A stretch of DNA of 64,000 nt. Source: Rhodanobacter sp. B04 (GTDB lineage: Bacteria; Pseudomonadota; Gammaproteobacteria; Xanthomonadales; Rhodanobacteraceae). The stretch spans positions 62,001 to 126,000 of the forward strand of contig NZ_MUNV01000005.1 of assembly GCF_002001125.1 (NCBI RefSeq). Direction: 5' to 3'. The notes under the pieces were generated by a model that saw only the letters and a list, made by a program, of their open reading frames with translations, was not told the origin of the DNA and ran no database searches. The translations under genes were made by a program, and so were the position numbers. Of this stretch, positions 8,356 through 17,012 are shown one piece after another (the stretch's first letter is position 1; each line of letters opens with the position of its first letter).

Positions 8356-9489
8356 ATGAACGACCCCACCCACGTCGCGCACGGACTGGCCGGCGACAGC
8401 ACGCCACCGGACTGGCCCACGCTGACCGTGGCCGAGGTCGACACGCTGCTGCGCGGCTATCCGCAGCTCGGCACAGCCACGCGCATCGATTGGCACAGTC
8501 CGCGCCCGCTGTCGGCCGCCTGCCTGGTCGAAACCACCGGCGGGACCGTCTTCATCAAGCGCCATCACCGCAGCGTGCGTTCGGTCGCCACGCTCAGCGA
8601 AGAGCACCGCCTCATCGCCCATCTGCGCGGCAACGGCATGCCGATACCGATGGTGCTGGGTAATGTGCGGGGGCAAACCGCCGTGGCGCTCGGCGACTGG
8701 GTCTACGAGGCGCACGAACACGCTGCCGGTATCGACATCTATCGCGACGCGATCTCGTGGTCGCCGTTACCGAACCGCGAACACGCGATCAGCGCCGGCC
8801 ACATGCTGGCGGCATTGCATGATGCCGCCACCGGCTACCGCGGCGCCCAGCGCGATACCCATGTCCTGGTCGCGCGCAGCGAGCTGATCACCGCATCCGA
8901 CCCGATCGCCACGCTGCAGGCGCAACTGCGGCAGCGACCGGGTCTGGCCGATTACCTGCGCGATCGCGACTGGCAAACCGATCTCGCCGAGCTGTTCGCG
9001 CCCTGGCATGCCGCGCAGCCGCAGCTGGCGAAACAGACACGGCTGTGGACACACGGCGACTGGCATGTCTCCAACCTGTGCTGGAGCGACGACCGCGTGG
9101 ATGCACGCATCACCGCCGTACTCGACTTCGGTCTCGCCGCCGCCAACTGCGCACTGTTCGATCTCGCCACCGCGATCGAGCGCAACGCGATCGCGTGGCT
9201 GGCGCTGGACACCGGCGAGGCAGCCGTGCACCTCGATATCGCCCGTGCGCTGATCGAAGGCTATCGGCGGCAGCGCCCGCTGGAGGCCGCCGAGATCCAT
9301 CTGCTGGCCGACCTGCTGCCACTGGTGCATGTGGATTTCGCGCTGTCCGAGGTCGAGTATTTCCACCGCATCACCGGCTCGCGCGTCAACGCCGACGTGG
9401 CTTACGACACCTTCCTGCTTGGCCACGCGGCCTGGTTCGCGACGCCACCGGGACAGCTCTTGCTGCAGGCCGTCCGCGACAACGCCTGA
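8356..9489 (+). CDS. APH-fold small-molecule kinase (possible thiamine kinase)
   Basis: A 377-residue aminoglycoside phosphotransferase-fold protein. The ATP-side lysine is in GTVFIKRHH (about residue 63). The Brenner-type catalytic loop THGDWHVSN lies at about 231-239 and the metal-binding VLDFG at about 254-259. The fold covers choline, homoserine, thiamine and hydroxylysine kinases and antibiotic kinases, so the substrate is not fixed by motif. The gene ends just 39 bases before a TPP riboswitch and a thiamine uptake pair. A thiamine kinase role is therefore a reasonable but unproven inference; resistance is less likely in this context. Confidence 0.8.
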   Translation: MNDPTHVAHGLAGDSTPPDWPTLTVAEVDTLLRGYPQLGTATRIDWHSPRPLSAACLVETTGGTVFIKRHHRSVRSVATLSEEHRLIAHLRGNGMPIPMVLGNVRGQTAVALGDWVYEAHEHAAGIDIYRDAISWSPLPNREHAISAGHMLAALHDAATGYRGAQRDTHVLVARSELITASDPIATLQAQLRQRPGLADYLRDRDWQTDLAELFAPWHAAQPQLAKQTRLWTHGDWHVSNLCWSDDRVDARITAVLDFGLAAANCALFDLATAIERNAIAWLALDTGEAAVHLDIARALIEGYRRQRPLEAAEIHLLADLLPLVHVDFALSEVEYFHRITGSRVNADVAYDTFLLGHAAWFATPPGQLLLQAVRDNA

Positions 9490-9528
9490 CCCGGCCAACG
9501 GCCATTCGTGGTTCAATACGCATTCTTG

Positions 9529-9606
9529 AAGCGGGGGTGCCCGGTGTCTGCCGGGCTGAGAGAGTCCCTTGGAACCTGATCCGGCCAGTACCGGCGTAGG
9601 GAGCTT
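9529..9606 (+). promoter_or_regulatory. TPP riboswitch (THI box)
   Basis: The canonical thi-box core is present: GGGGTGCCC, then the GGCTGAGA T-loop element at about 9554, then CCCTTGGAACCTGATC, then the closing CCGGCGTAGGGA arm. The short P1 stem can form from AAGC (9529-9532) and GCTT (9603-9606). It lies 71 bases before the receptor ATG. TPP binding should shut off the receptor and the following pnuT. Whether control is at transcription termination or translation is not clear; no strong U-tract terminator is visible before the ATG. Confidence 0.96.
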
Positions 9607-9676
9607 GCTGATCCAGCGCGTCCATTCGGACGTCCGGATCGCCGTCGCTTCGTCCGCAATAAAGAAGACGATAACG

Positions 9677-11863
9677 ATGGTTTCATTCCGTACTCCCCTC
9701 GCCCGTACGCCACTGATCCTTGCCCTGCTGTCGGTGATGACGTTCGCCCATGCACAGGACGACGCCGCATCCCAGCAGCAGGCCACGCCGCTGGCACCGG
9801 TGCATGTGCATGCGGACAGCAGCAGGGGCTATCACACCGACAGCACGGACCTCGGCGGCCTGGGCAACACGTCGCTGCACGACACGCCGGCCGCCATCAC
9901 GGTGATTACCCGCGACCAGCTCGACGACCGCCAGCCGCGTACGTTGAGCGAACTGGCGCATGCCGACGCCGCGCTCGGCGACAACTACGCACCGGTCGGC
10001 TACTACCAGGACATCGCGATCCGCGGCTTCGCGCTGGATCTGGCCAGCGGCTTCCGCTTCAACGACCTCAGCATGGCCGGCGAACAATACATGACGCTGG
10101 AAGACAAGCAGCAGGTGGAGATCCTCAAGGGACTCGCCGGCCTGGAAGCAGGCGTGGTCGCCCCCGGCGGCCTCGTCAATTACGTCAGCAAGCGTCCGGC
10201 CGATGTGCATACCGTCACGGTCGGCACCGATTCGGAAGGCTCGCGTTATGAGGCGCTCGATGTCGGCACGTGGCTGACGCCGGACTTCGGTGTGCGCGTG
10301 AACGCGGCCCACGAAGACATGAACTCCTACGTGCAGCATGCCGATGGCCGCCGCAGCTTCATCTCACTGGCAGCGGACTGGAAGATCAGCCCCGACGCCA
10401 CGCTGCAGCTGGACACCGATTACCAGACCAGCGGGCAGCGCTCGGTCTCCGGCTACCAGCTGCTCGGCGGCACGATGATTCCGCCCGACCCCAGCCGCAC
10501 CCGCATGCTCGGCTTCGAGCCGTGGCAGCAGCCGGTCGGCATCCACGCCAGCAACAGCACGCTGCGTTTCAACTACACGTTCAATGACCACTGGCAGGCA
10601 CAGGTATCCGCCGGCCACAGTCACGTGGCGATCGACGACAACGTCGCCTTCGCCTACGGCTGCTTCTATTCGCCAGGCTGCGCCAGCGGCGCCACGCCGG
10701 GCTGGTTCTTCGCGCCGAACGGCGACTACGACGTCTACGACTATCGCAGCCCCGACGACAATCGCCAGAACGACGAGCTGCGCGCGGTGCTCAAGGGGAC
10801 GTTCGACACCGGCATCTTCACGCATGAACTCAGTGTCGGTGCCAGCACGTTCCAGCGCACGCTCAACCAGCGCCCGTATGTCTACGACTACGTCGGTACC
10901 GCCAACATCGACGAAGTCGATCCGCCGTACTTCGCGCCGTCGCCGAACCAGCCCGGGCCCTCGGCGCGCCGGCTGGACAGCTGGCAGCGCTCGCTGTTTG
11001 CACTCGATCGCATGCATCTCGGCTCGCAATGGCAGATCCTCGCCGGCGGCCGTTACGTGCAATTGAATGAGAGCGCGTTCGACGACGGCGGCGTACTGCA
11101 GCGCCATACCGTGGAGAACAAGCTGCTGCCGCAGGCGGCCGTGCTGTGGCAGCCGACCGCCGCGCTGACGGCCTACGCCAGCTACAGCGAAAGCCTATCG
11201 CTGGGCGGCGAAGCGCCGTACTGGGCATCGAACGGCAACGCCGTGCTGGCACCGCTGCTGGCGCGCCAGGCCGAAGCCGGCGTCAAGTACGAATGGAGCG
11301 ATGCGCTGAGCCTGCAGGCCGCGCTGTACCGCATCCATCAGCCGTACCAGTTCGCGCAGCCGGACAACACGCCTGAAGGCTTCACCTTCGTGCAGCAGGG
11401 CAACGAGGTGCACACCGGGCTGGAACTCAATGCCGCCGGCCAGCTGAGCGACAACCTGCGCCTCACCGCCAGCGCCGACCTGATCCAGGCACGCGCCGAG
11501 GACACCGGCACGCCCAGCTACGAAGGCCACCAGATCGTCAACGTGCCGCGCCTGCGCACGTCGGTGTACCTGGATTACCGCCTGCCGTTCGCGGTCAATC
11601 TCAGCCTGCTCGGCGGCTGGCGCTACAGCAGCTCCAACCCCGCCACGCCGAACGGGCTGGTCAGCGTACCGGCCTACAACGTGTTCGATAGCGGTCTGCG
11701 CTACGTCACTTCGTGGAACGGCCACGCACTGACCTGGCGGCTGAACATCGACAACGTGTTCAACCATTTCTACTGGCGCGACACCGGCACCTCCGGCGGC
11801 GACAGCTACCTGTTCCGGGGTGCGCCACGGCTGGCCCGACTCTCACTGACCTACGCGTTCTGA
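9677..11863 (+). CDS. TonB-dependent outer membrane receptor, probably for thiamine
   Basis: A 728-residue receptor with signal peptide ending near AHA-QD (about 25), a plug domain (about residues 60-165, with TPAAITVITRDQL and VEILKGLAGLEAG) and a beta-barrel ending in the aromatic LTYAF. Sequence style is that of the siderophore-receptor family. The ATG at 9677 is used because the longer frame runs into the riboswitch. The TPP riboswitch directly upstream and the adjacent pnuT argue that the ligand is thiamine or a thiamine derivative, not iron. Energy would come from TonB-ExbBD encoded elsewhere. Confidence 0.9.
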   Translation: MVSFRTPLARTPLILALLSVMTFAHAQDDAASQQQATPLAPVHVHADSSRGYHTDSTDLGGLGNTSLHDTPAAITVITRDQLDDRQPRTLSELAHADAALGDNYAPVGYYQDIAIRGFALDLASGFRFNDLSMAGEQYMTLEDKQQVEILKGLAGLEAGVVAPGGLVNYVSKRPADVHTVTVGTDSEGSRYEALDVGTWLTPDFGVRVNAAHEDMNSYVQHADGRRSFISLAADWKISPDATLQLDTDYQTSGQRSVSGYQLLGGTMIPPDPSRTRMLGFEPWQQPVGIHASNSTLRFNYTFNDHWQAQVSAGHSHVAIDDNVAFAYGCFYSPGCASGATPGWFFAPNGDYDVYDYRSPDDNRQNDELRAVLKGTFDTGIFTHELSVGASTFQRTLNQRPYVYDYVGTANIDEVDPPYFAPSPNQPGPSARRLDSWQRSLFALDRMHLGSQWQILAGGRYVQLNESAFDDGGVLQRHTVENKLLPQAAVLWQPTAALTAYASYSESLSLGGEAPYWASNGNAVLAPLLARQAEAGVKYEWSDALSLQAALYRIHQPYQFAQPDNTPEGFTFVQQGNEVHTGLELNAAGQLSDNLRLTASADLIQARAEDTGTPSYEGHQIVNVPRLRTSVYLDYRLPFAVNLSLLGGWRYSSSNPATPNGLVSVPAYNVFDSGLRYVTSWNGHALTWRLNIDNVFNHFYWRDTGTSGGDSYLFRGAPRLARLSLTYAF

Positions 11864-11864
11864 C

Positions 11865-12458
11865 ATGACCCTGATCGAACTCATCGCCGCGCTGCTCAGC
11901 GCCTGGGGCGTCTGGCTCACCGCCAAGCGCCGGCCGTGGTGCTGGCCGGTGGGCCTGGTCTCGGTACTGGTCTACACCTGGGTCTTCGTCGACGCCAAGC
12001 TGTATTCCGATGCGCTGCTGCAACTGGCCTTCGCCGCACTGATCGTCTACGGCTGGGTGCGCTGGTTGCAGCACATGGGGGACGACGGTCGCGTATTGGT
12101 GGCGCCCTTGCTGCGCCAGCAAGCCGCGCTGCATATCGTGCTCGGCACGCTCGGCGCGCTCGCGCTGGGCTTTGCCATGCACCGCTGGACCGACGCCGCG
12201 CTACCCTGGCTGGATGCAGCATTGACCGCCTTCAGCCTGGTCGCCCAATGGTGGCAGGCGCGCCGGCATATCGCCGCGTGGTGGCTGTGGATCGTGGTCG
12301 ATGTGATCTACGTGGGCGAATACGTCTACAAGTCGCTGCTGATCACCTCGGTGCTGTATGCCGGCTTCATCGTGCTGGCGGCGATCGGGCTGCGCAGCTG
12401 GCGGCAGGCCAGGGCTGGTCGAGAAACCGCTCGAACCGCCCCGGATCCTCGCGGCTGA
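11865..12458 (+). CDS. pnuT: PnuT-type thiamine transporter (PnuC family)
   Basis: A 197-residue inner membrane protein with about seven hydrophobic segments. It has the Pnu family signature near the C-terminus, WWLWIVVDVIYVGEYVYKS (about 141-159), and the early WxxWP turn (RRPWCWPVGL). Pnu proteins are facilitators whose substrate is trapped by phosphorylation. It begins one base after the receptor stop, so it is co-transcribed and under the same TPP riboswitch. That makes thiamine the likely substrate (PnuT) in place of nicotinamide riboside (PnuC). The trapping kinase could be the APH-fold protein upstream or a distant gene. Confidence 0.88.
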   Translation: MTLIELIAALLSAWGVWLTAKRRPWCWPVGLVSVLVYTWVFVDAKLYSDALLQLAFAALIVYGWVRWLQHMGDDGRVLVAPLLRQQAALHIVLGTLGALALGFAMHRWTDAALPWLDAALTAFSLVAQWWQARRHIAAWWLWIVVDVIYVGEYVYKSLLITSVLYAGFIVLAAIGLRSWRQARAGRETARTAPDPRG

Positions 12459-12516
12459 CAGGCTACACATTTTCATTACGCAGGGTCGGGCCCATCGGCG
12501 CAAAATAGCCCTCGCC

Positions 12517-13122
12517 ATGAAAACCCCGATCGCAAGAAAGCGTCTTGTGTGCATCGCCATCCTGTTGCTGGCCGCGGCGCCGGCTGCCGGTGCGCAAAGC
12601 ATCTACAAATGCACCAAGGCCGGCCAGGTCGAGTACACCGACCACCCCTGCCGCAGCGGCAAAACCGAACTGATCCATCAAGCCAGCGACAGCGAAATCA
12701 TCGACCAGTATCTCGACCTGGGCCAGGACGCCCTCGCCAGGAACTATGCGGACTCGCATCACCTCGAAGTGCTCTACAAGGAACTCCTCGAAGCACGCCG
12801 GCAGAAGCAGCAAGCCGAAGCCCAGCAGCAGGCCGACTACGACAAGCAGCGCGACGCGGACGCACGGCAACAGGCACTCATCGACGCAGCCGCCTACCGT
12901 GGCCGGCTGGAGGGCGAGAACGACGCCTTGCGCCAGCAGAACGCCCAGTACCTTGACCAGCAAACGCAGCCTGTCTACGGCGATGCGTTTCCCTACTGGG
13001 GCGCCATGCCGCCGTACTGGAATCGTGGCCATGACCACGATCACGACGGCACGCACCATCCGCCGCCCAAGCCGGTCTTCCATCCGTGCGCGTCGCTTGC
13101 GGGTGGACGGGTGCGCTGCTGA
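12517..13122 (+). CDS. Secreted DUF4124-domain protein with His-rich tail
   Basis: A 201-residue protein with signal peptide (cleavage about AGA-QS, residue 27) followed by the DUF4124 pattern SIYKCTKAGQVEYTDHPCRSG. A helical Glu/Gln/Ala-rich region (about 75-145) suggests a coiled coil. The end is Pro- and His-rich (HDHDHDGTHHPPPK), which could bind metal. It is probably periplasmic. DUF4124 function is unknown. It lies 58 bases after pnuT on the same strand, but there is no clear reason to link it to thiamine. Confidence 0.75.
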   Translation: MKTPIARKRLVCIAILLLAAAPAAGAQSIYKCTKAGQVEYTDHPCRSGKTELIHQASDSEIIDQYLDLGQDALARNYADSHHLEVLYKELLEARRQKQQAEAQQQADYDKQRDADARQQALIDAAAYRGRLEGENDALRQQNAQYLDQQTQPVYGDAFPYWGAMPPYWNRGHDHDHDGTHHPPPKPVFHPCASLAGGRVRC

Positions 13123-13358
13123 AGATCTTAACGATTCCCGCCGAACAAGTGCGGCACTCAAGCGCGGCTGATAGCGAGTTCTGCTGCATCCATTCGATCA
13201 CACAGGAACGGGCTCTGACCGATCCAGCGCTTCCCGCCGCCAATCGTTTGTCTATTCATGCTCGATGCGGACAACGGGAGCGCTCGAGCTGCATGCCTTG
13301 CCGACAGGAAGGATCCAACCGTTCACATCGGCCGCCTGCCACTTGATCAGCGATTGCC

Positions 13359-14711
13359 TTACGAAGATTTTTTCGCAACAACAGCATCCAGCTGTTCGAT
13401 CGTCGCCGACGATGGCGGCTCGCTTGCCTGCAGCTGCGCAGCCACGGCGGCGGCTTCGCGCAGTACCCGCAGCATGTTGCCACCGGCGAGCTTGCCGAGT
13501 TCCTCGTCGGTCCAGCCGCGACGTGCCAGCTCCACGAGCAGGGCCGGGTACTTGTCGACGCCTTCCAGGCCCTGCGGCGTATCGGGAATGCCGTCGAAAT
13601 CGGAACCGATCCCGACGCAGTCGATCCCCGCCACCTTGCGCACGTGTTCGATGTGATCGGCGACCATCGCCAACGTGACGACGGGCCTGGGATGCTTGCG
13701 GTCCCATTCGGCCAGCGCCGCCTTCGCCCGCTCGGGCTGACCGATGTAGAGGCCGGCGTAAGGTGGCGCGTTGTAGCGGGTCTGCTCGGCGGCACGATCG
13801 GCTTCCCAGCGCGCGCGCGCGGCCGATACATAGGACGGCGCAAAGGTCACCATCACGATGCCGCGGTTGCGCGCCACCATCTTCAGCACGTCGTCCGGCA
13901 CGTCGCGCGGATGATCGTCCAGTGCGCGCGCACCGGAGTGCGAAAACATCACCGGCGCAACCGAGGCATTCAGGGCAGCACGCATCGTATCCGGGGATAC
14001 GTGGCTGAGATCGACCAGCATGCCTAGCCGGTTCATCTCATGCACCACCACGCGTCCGAACGGGGTCAGCCCGTGATGCTTCGGCGCATCCGTTGCCGAA
14101 TCGGCCCAGTCGTTGTCCAGCGTGTGGGTCAGCGTCATGTAGCGCGCACCGGCTGCATACATCTGGCGCAGCACCGGCAGCGAGTCGTCGATCTGGTGAC
14201 CGCCCTCGATGCCGATCAGCGATGCCACGCGGCCGGCCTTGAACGCCTGCATGATGTCCTCCGCCGAATAGGCCATCTGCAGATCCTTCGGATAGCGCGC
14301 CACCATGGTGTGCACGATATCGATCTGCTCCAGCGTCATTTTCACCGCCGCTGGGCCAGTCACGGTCGGTGGAATCCACACTGACCAGAACTGCGCACCG
14401 AGATGACCCTTGTGCAGGCGCGGGATGTCCGTCATCAGCGGCGATGGCATCTCACCGTCCTCAGGCTTCAGCGGAAGGTTCGCGGTACTGACGCCGAGGT
14501 CCACGCCGGCGGCATTGCCGAAACGCTCGCGGATTTCCCAGGCCAGATCGTTGTGGCCGTCGATCAACGGCGTCGTGGCGAGCACGCGATCGACCCGTGC
14601 GGTCAGAGTCGCCTCATCGGGTCGGGCCGCGATCGCCGGCGACGCGCACAGCATGGCCAGGATTGTTGCCAGGCCGACCATGGCCTGGGTCGAACGTCTG
14701 CTGCTCGTCAT
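13359..14711 (-). CDS. Secreted membrane dipeptidase, peptidase family M19
   Basis: A 450-residue renal-dipeptidase homologue with signal peptide (cleavage about AIA-AR, residue 29). The dinuclear zinc ligands are recognisable: His53 and Asp55 (LIDGHNDL), Glu169 (GIEGGHQ), His237 (DLSHVS) and His258 (FSHSGARAL), plus the late GIGSDFDG motif. It hydrolyses dipeptides, often with D-residues, and is predicted to be periplasmic or exported. It is transcribed away from the phospholipase gene. No partner gene suggests a specific substrate. Confidence 0.93.
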   Translation of the reverse strand: MTSSRRSTQAMVGLATILAMLCASPAIAARPDEATLTARVDRVLATTPLIDGHNDLAWEIRERFGNAAGVDLGVSTANLPLKPEDGEMPSPLMTDIPRLHKGHLGAQFWSVWIPPTVTGPAAVKMTLEQIDIVHTMVARYPKDLQMAYSAEDIMQAFKAGRVASLIGIEGGHQIDDSLPVLRQMYAAGARYMTLTHTLDNDWADSATDAPKHHGLTPFGRVVVHEMNRLGMLVDLSHVSPDTMRAALNASVAPVMFSHSGARALDDHPRDVPDDVLKMVARNRGIVMVTFAPSYVSAARARWEADRAAEQTRYNAPPYAGLYIGQPERAKAALAEWDRKHPRPVVTLAMVADHIEHVRKVAGIDCVGIGSDFDGIPDTPQGLEGVDKYPALLVELARRGWTDEELGKLAGGNMLRVLREAAAVAAQLQASEPPSSATIEQLDAVVAKKSS

Positions 14712-15073
14712 GTTCTTGCCCTCCTGTTGTTACGAATGCGCAGCCATCGTTTCTTGCGTACCGCAGCAGGTTCTCCACACCCAACATGCCTATCCATTTG
14801 GCCATTCGAAGGCATCCGATTCGACCTTTGCCAAGCAGCGGCGGATGTCAGTCACCGTGCACTTTGTGCGTGTAAGCGCCAGCAGCGATGGACAAGGGTA
14901 CATCGCAGCTTCTTGCTGTCTCGGAATGTTCATGCCCGGATGGTGAAATCCCCTTCCAGCCGCGCGCTCCTGCCATGGCTTGCCATGGCCACGAGGCGAT
15001 CCATTGAATCTCGCTGCGCCCCACCGTGTCCGGCCAGCCCTGTCCTCTGCATCCAACAACGGGAGTTCTCATA
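14712..15073. other. Divergent intergenic region, no gene recognised
   Basis: This 362-base spacer separates the dipeptidase and the phosphoesterase, which face away from each other. It must contain both promoters, but I cannot place them with confidence. A direct repeat of TGCCATGGC (about 14972-14990, each copy containing CCATGG) and a GGGAG ribosome-binding site at the right end are the only clear features. I saw no convincing Pho box. Confidence 0.4.
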
Positions 15074-16873
15074 ATGTTCCGTTCTCTTATGTTCCGCCCT
15101 CACCTGCTTCGCAAGACGCTGCTATGCGCCTCGATCGCCTCGACGGGATTGGCATTCGCGGTTTCCGCCCAGATGGCACCGCCAACCAGCAAGGCTTCTT
15201 CCCCGGCTCAGGTGATCCCGGGCCCGTTGCCACGGATGACGCCGCAGGATGCCGTACCCACCGCCACGCCGATCAAGCACCTGGTGGTCATCTTTGGCGA
15301 GAACCGTTCGTTCGATCATTATTTTGGCACCTACCCGGTAGCGCAGAACCCGCCTGGCGAGCCGGTGTTCACCGCAGCGCCATCGACTCCGGCCGTGCAC
15401 GGCCTTACACCGGCCCTGTTGACACAGAACCCGAACGCAACCAATCCGCTCAACGGCGTCAACGCGGTCAATCCGTTCCGGCTGGATCGCACGCAGGCCA
15501 ACACCGAGGGCCAGAACCACTCCTATACACCCGAACAGAAGGCCTACGATAACGGCGTGGCGGATCTGTTCCCCGCCTACACTGGCAACAACACCGTCAG
15601 CAGCGCCGGTACCTTTGGCACCCACGGTCTGGTCATGGCCTATTTCGACGGCAACACCGTGACCGCAATGTGGAACTACGCCCAGCATTTTGCGTTGAAC
15701 GACAACGCCTATACCGACACCTATGGACCCTCGACACCCGGCGCGCTGGAAGTGGTCGCCGGCACCAACAACGGTGCCCAGGCGATCATCGGCGCGGCCT
15801 CGACCATTCCCGATAACCAGGGCGGACTGACCCTGATAGGCGATACCGATCCGGCCTACGACAGCTGCTCGTCGACCTCCAGCACGGTCCGGATGACCTC
15901 GAAGAACATCGGCGATCTGTTGAATGGCGGCAATCTGACCTGGGGTGGCTTCATGGGCGGCTTCAACCTGACCGCCACCAACAGCAACGGCAGCACGGGC
16001 TGCTCGCGCAGCACCTATTCGAGCGTGCTGGGCACCACCAAGACCGACTACGTCCCCCATCACAACTGGTTCCAGTACTACGCATCCACGGCAAACCCGA
16101 CCCATGCCCGTCCCAGCTCGATCGCCAAGATCGGCTATACCGATCCAAAGGACAGCGGTGCCACGCCGGTACACCACGAGTATGACGTCAACGATTTCTT
16201 CAGCGCCGTGTCCGCGGGCAACTTTCCATCGGTGAGCTATCTGAAGGCGCCAGCGGTGGGCGATGCTCATCCGGGCAATTCCGATCCGCTGGACGAGCAG
16301 GCATTCGTCGTCAAGGTGATCAATTTCCTGGAGCGGCAGCCCGACTGGAAGAACACCGCCATCATCATCACCTACGATGACTCCGATGGCTGGTACGACC
16401 ATCGCTATGCGTCACCGACCACCGCGTCGTTCGATTCGACCACCAAGGAAGGCTCGGTCACCGGCGCCGACCAGCTCAATGGACCGGGTATGTGCACCGG
16501 TCCCGATGCCAGCCCCGGCATCGGTGTCAACGGCGGTGTCGTGAACGGGCGCTGCGGCCCCGGCACACGCGTCCCGTTCCTGCTGATCTCACCCTATGCC
16601 CGCGTCAACTACGTCGACGACACCCGCGTCAGCCAGTCCTCCGTCGTGCGTTTCATCGAGGACAACTGGCTCGGCGGCGAGCGCATTGGCCAAGGTTCGA
16701 ACGACGCGACCGCTGGCAGCATCATGGGCATGTTCGATTTCAACCGGAACCAGTTCGATATGGCCCGTCCGATCTTCCTGGACCCCGAGCTGGGCACCGT
16801 GATCCCCGCACCGATCGAGCCACAGCCGCAACAGGCAGCCCTGCTGGTCGCGCACTCCAACAAGGCCCGGTAA
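15074..16873 (+). CDS. Secreted phospholipase C-type phosphoesterase (PLC/acid phosphatase AcpA family)
   Basis: A 599-residue exported enzyme; the ATG at 15074 has GGGAG eight bases upstream. The signal peptide ends near VSA-QM (about 33). The family signature ENRSFDHYFG (76-85) carries the metal-binding Glu76 and Asn77. Further metal and active-site segments are the DNAYTDTYGPSTPG region, YLKAPAVGDAHPG and ITYDDSDGWYDH. The family hydrolyses phosphatidylcholine or phosphomonoesters and depends on alkaline-earth or transition metals. Twin-arginine is not evident. A perfect terminator follows. The diheme peroxidase downstream is a recurrent neighbour in Burkholderia-like genomes as I recall. 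Confidence 0.88.
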   Translation: MFRSLMFRPHLLRKTLLCASIASTGLAFAVSAQMAPPTSKASSPAQVIPGPLPRMTPQDAVPTATPIKHLVVIFGENRSFDHYFGTYPVAQNPPGEPVFTAAPSTPAVHGLTPALLTQNPNATNPLNGVNAVNPFRLDRTQANTEGQNHSYTPEQKAYDNGVADLFPAYTGNNTVSSAGTFGTHGLVMAYFDGNTVTAMWNYAQHFALNDNAYTDTYGPSTPGALEVVAGTNNGAQAIIGAASTIPDNQGGLTLIGDTDPAYDSCSSTSSTVRMTSKNIGDLLNGGNLTWGGFMGGFNLTATNSNGSTGCSRSTYSSVLGTTKTDYVPHHNWFQYYASTANPTHARPSSIAKIGYTDPKDSGATPVHHEYDVNDFFSAVSAGNFPSVSYLKAPAVGDAHPGNSDPLDEQAFVVKVINFLERQPDWKNTAIIITYDDSDGWYDHRYASPTTASFDSTTKEGSVTGADQLNGPGMCTGPDASPGIGVNGGVVNGRCGPGTRVPFLLISPYARVNYVDDTRVSQSSVVRFIEDNWLGGERIGQGSNDATAGSIMGMFDFNRNQFDMARPIFLDPELGTVIPAPIEPQPQQAALLVAHSNKAR

Positions 16874-16889
16874 GCCACCACGACTGACG

Positions 16890-16929
16890 GCAGTCCTGCC
16901 CGGCTGGCCTCCCAGCCGGGCAGGACTGC
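16890..16929 (+). terminator. Strong Rho-independent terminator after the phosphoesterase
   Basis: A perfect 18-bp stem (16890-16907 with 16912-16929), CCTC loop, then TTTC. It begins 16 bases after the phosphoesterase stop. It separates that transcript from the peroxidase gene 84 bases further on. Confidence 0.9.
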
Positions 16930-17012
16930 TTTCAGGCACCGCAGGGCGTTTTCTGGATGTCGCCGTACTTGCAGATGAAGGAATCCATGCAGATTCCTTT
17001 TCGACAAACCCA

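Noticed and set aside
8356-9489. Aminoglycoside resistance gene
   Set aside because: Only fold-level motifs are shared with resistance kinases, there is no mobile context, and it is beside a thiamine uptake locus.
14830-14875. Possible Pho box upstream of the phosphoesterase
   Set aside because: Only one half (TGTCAGTCAC) resembles the consensus; the second repeat is not at the proper spacing.
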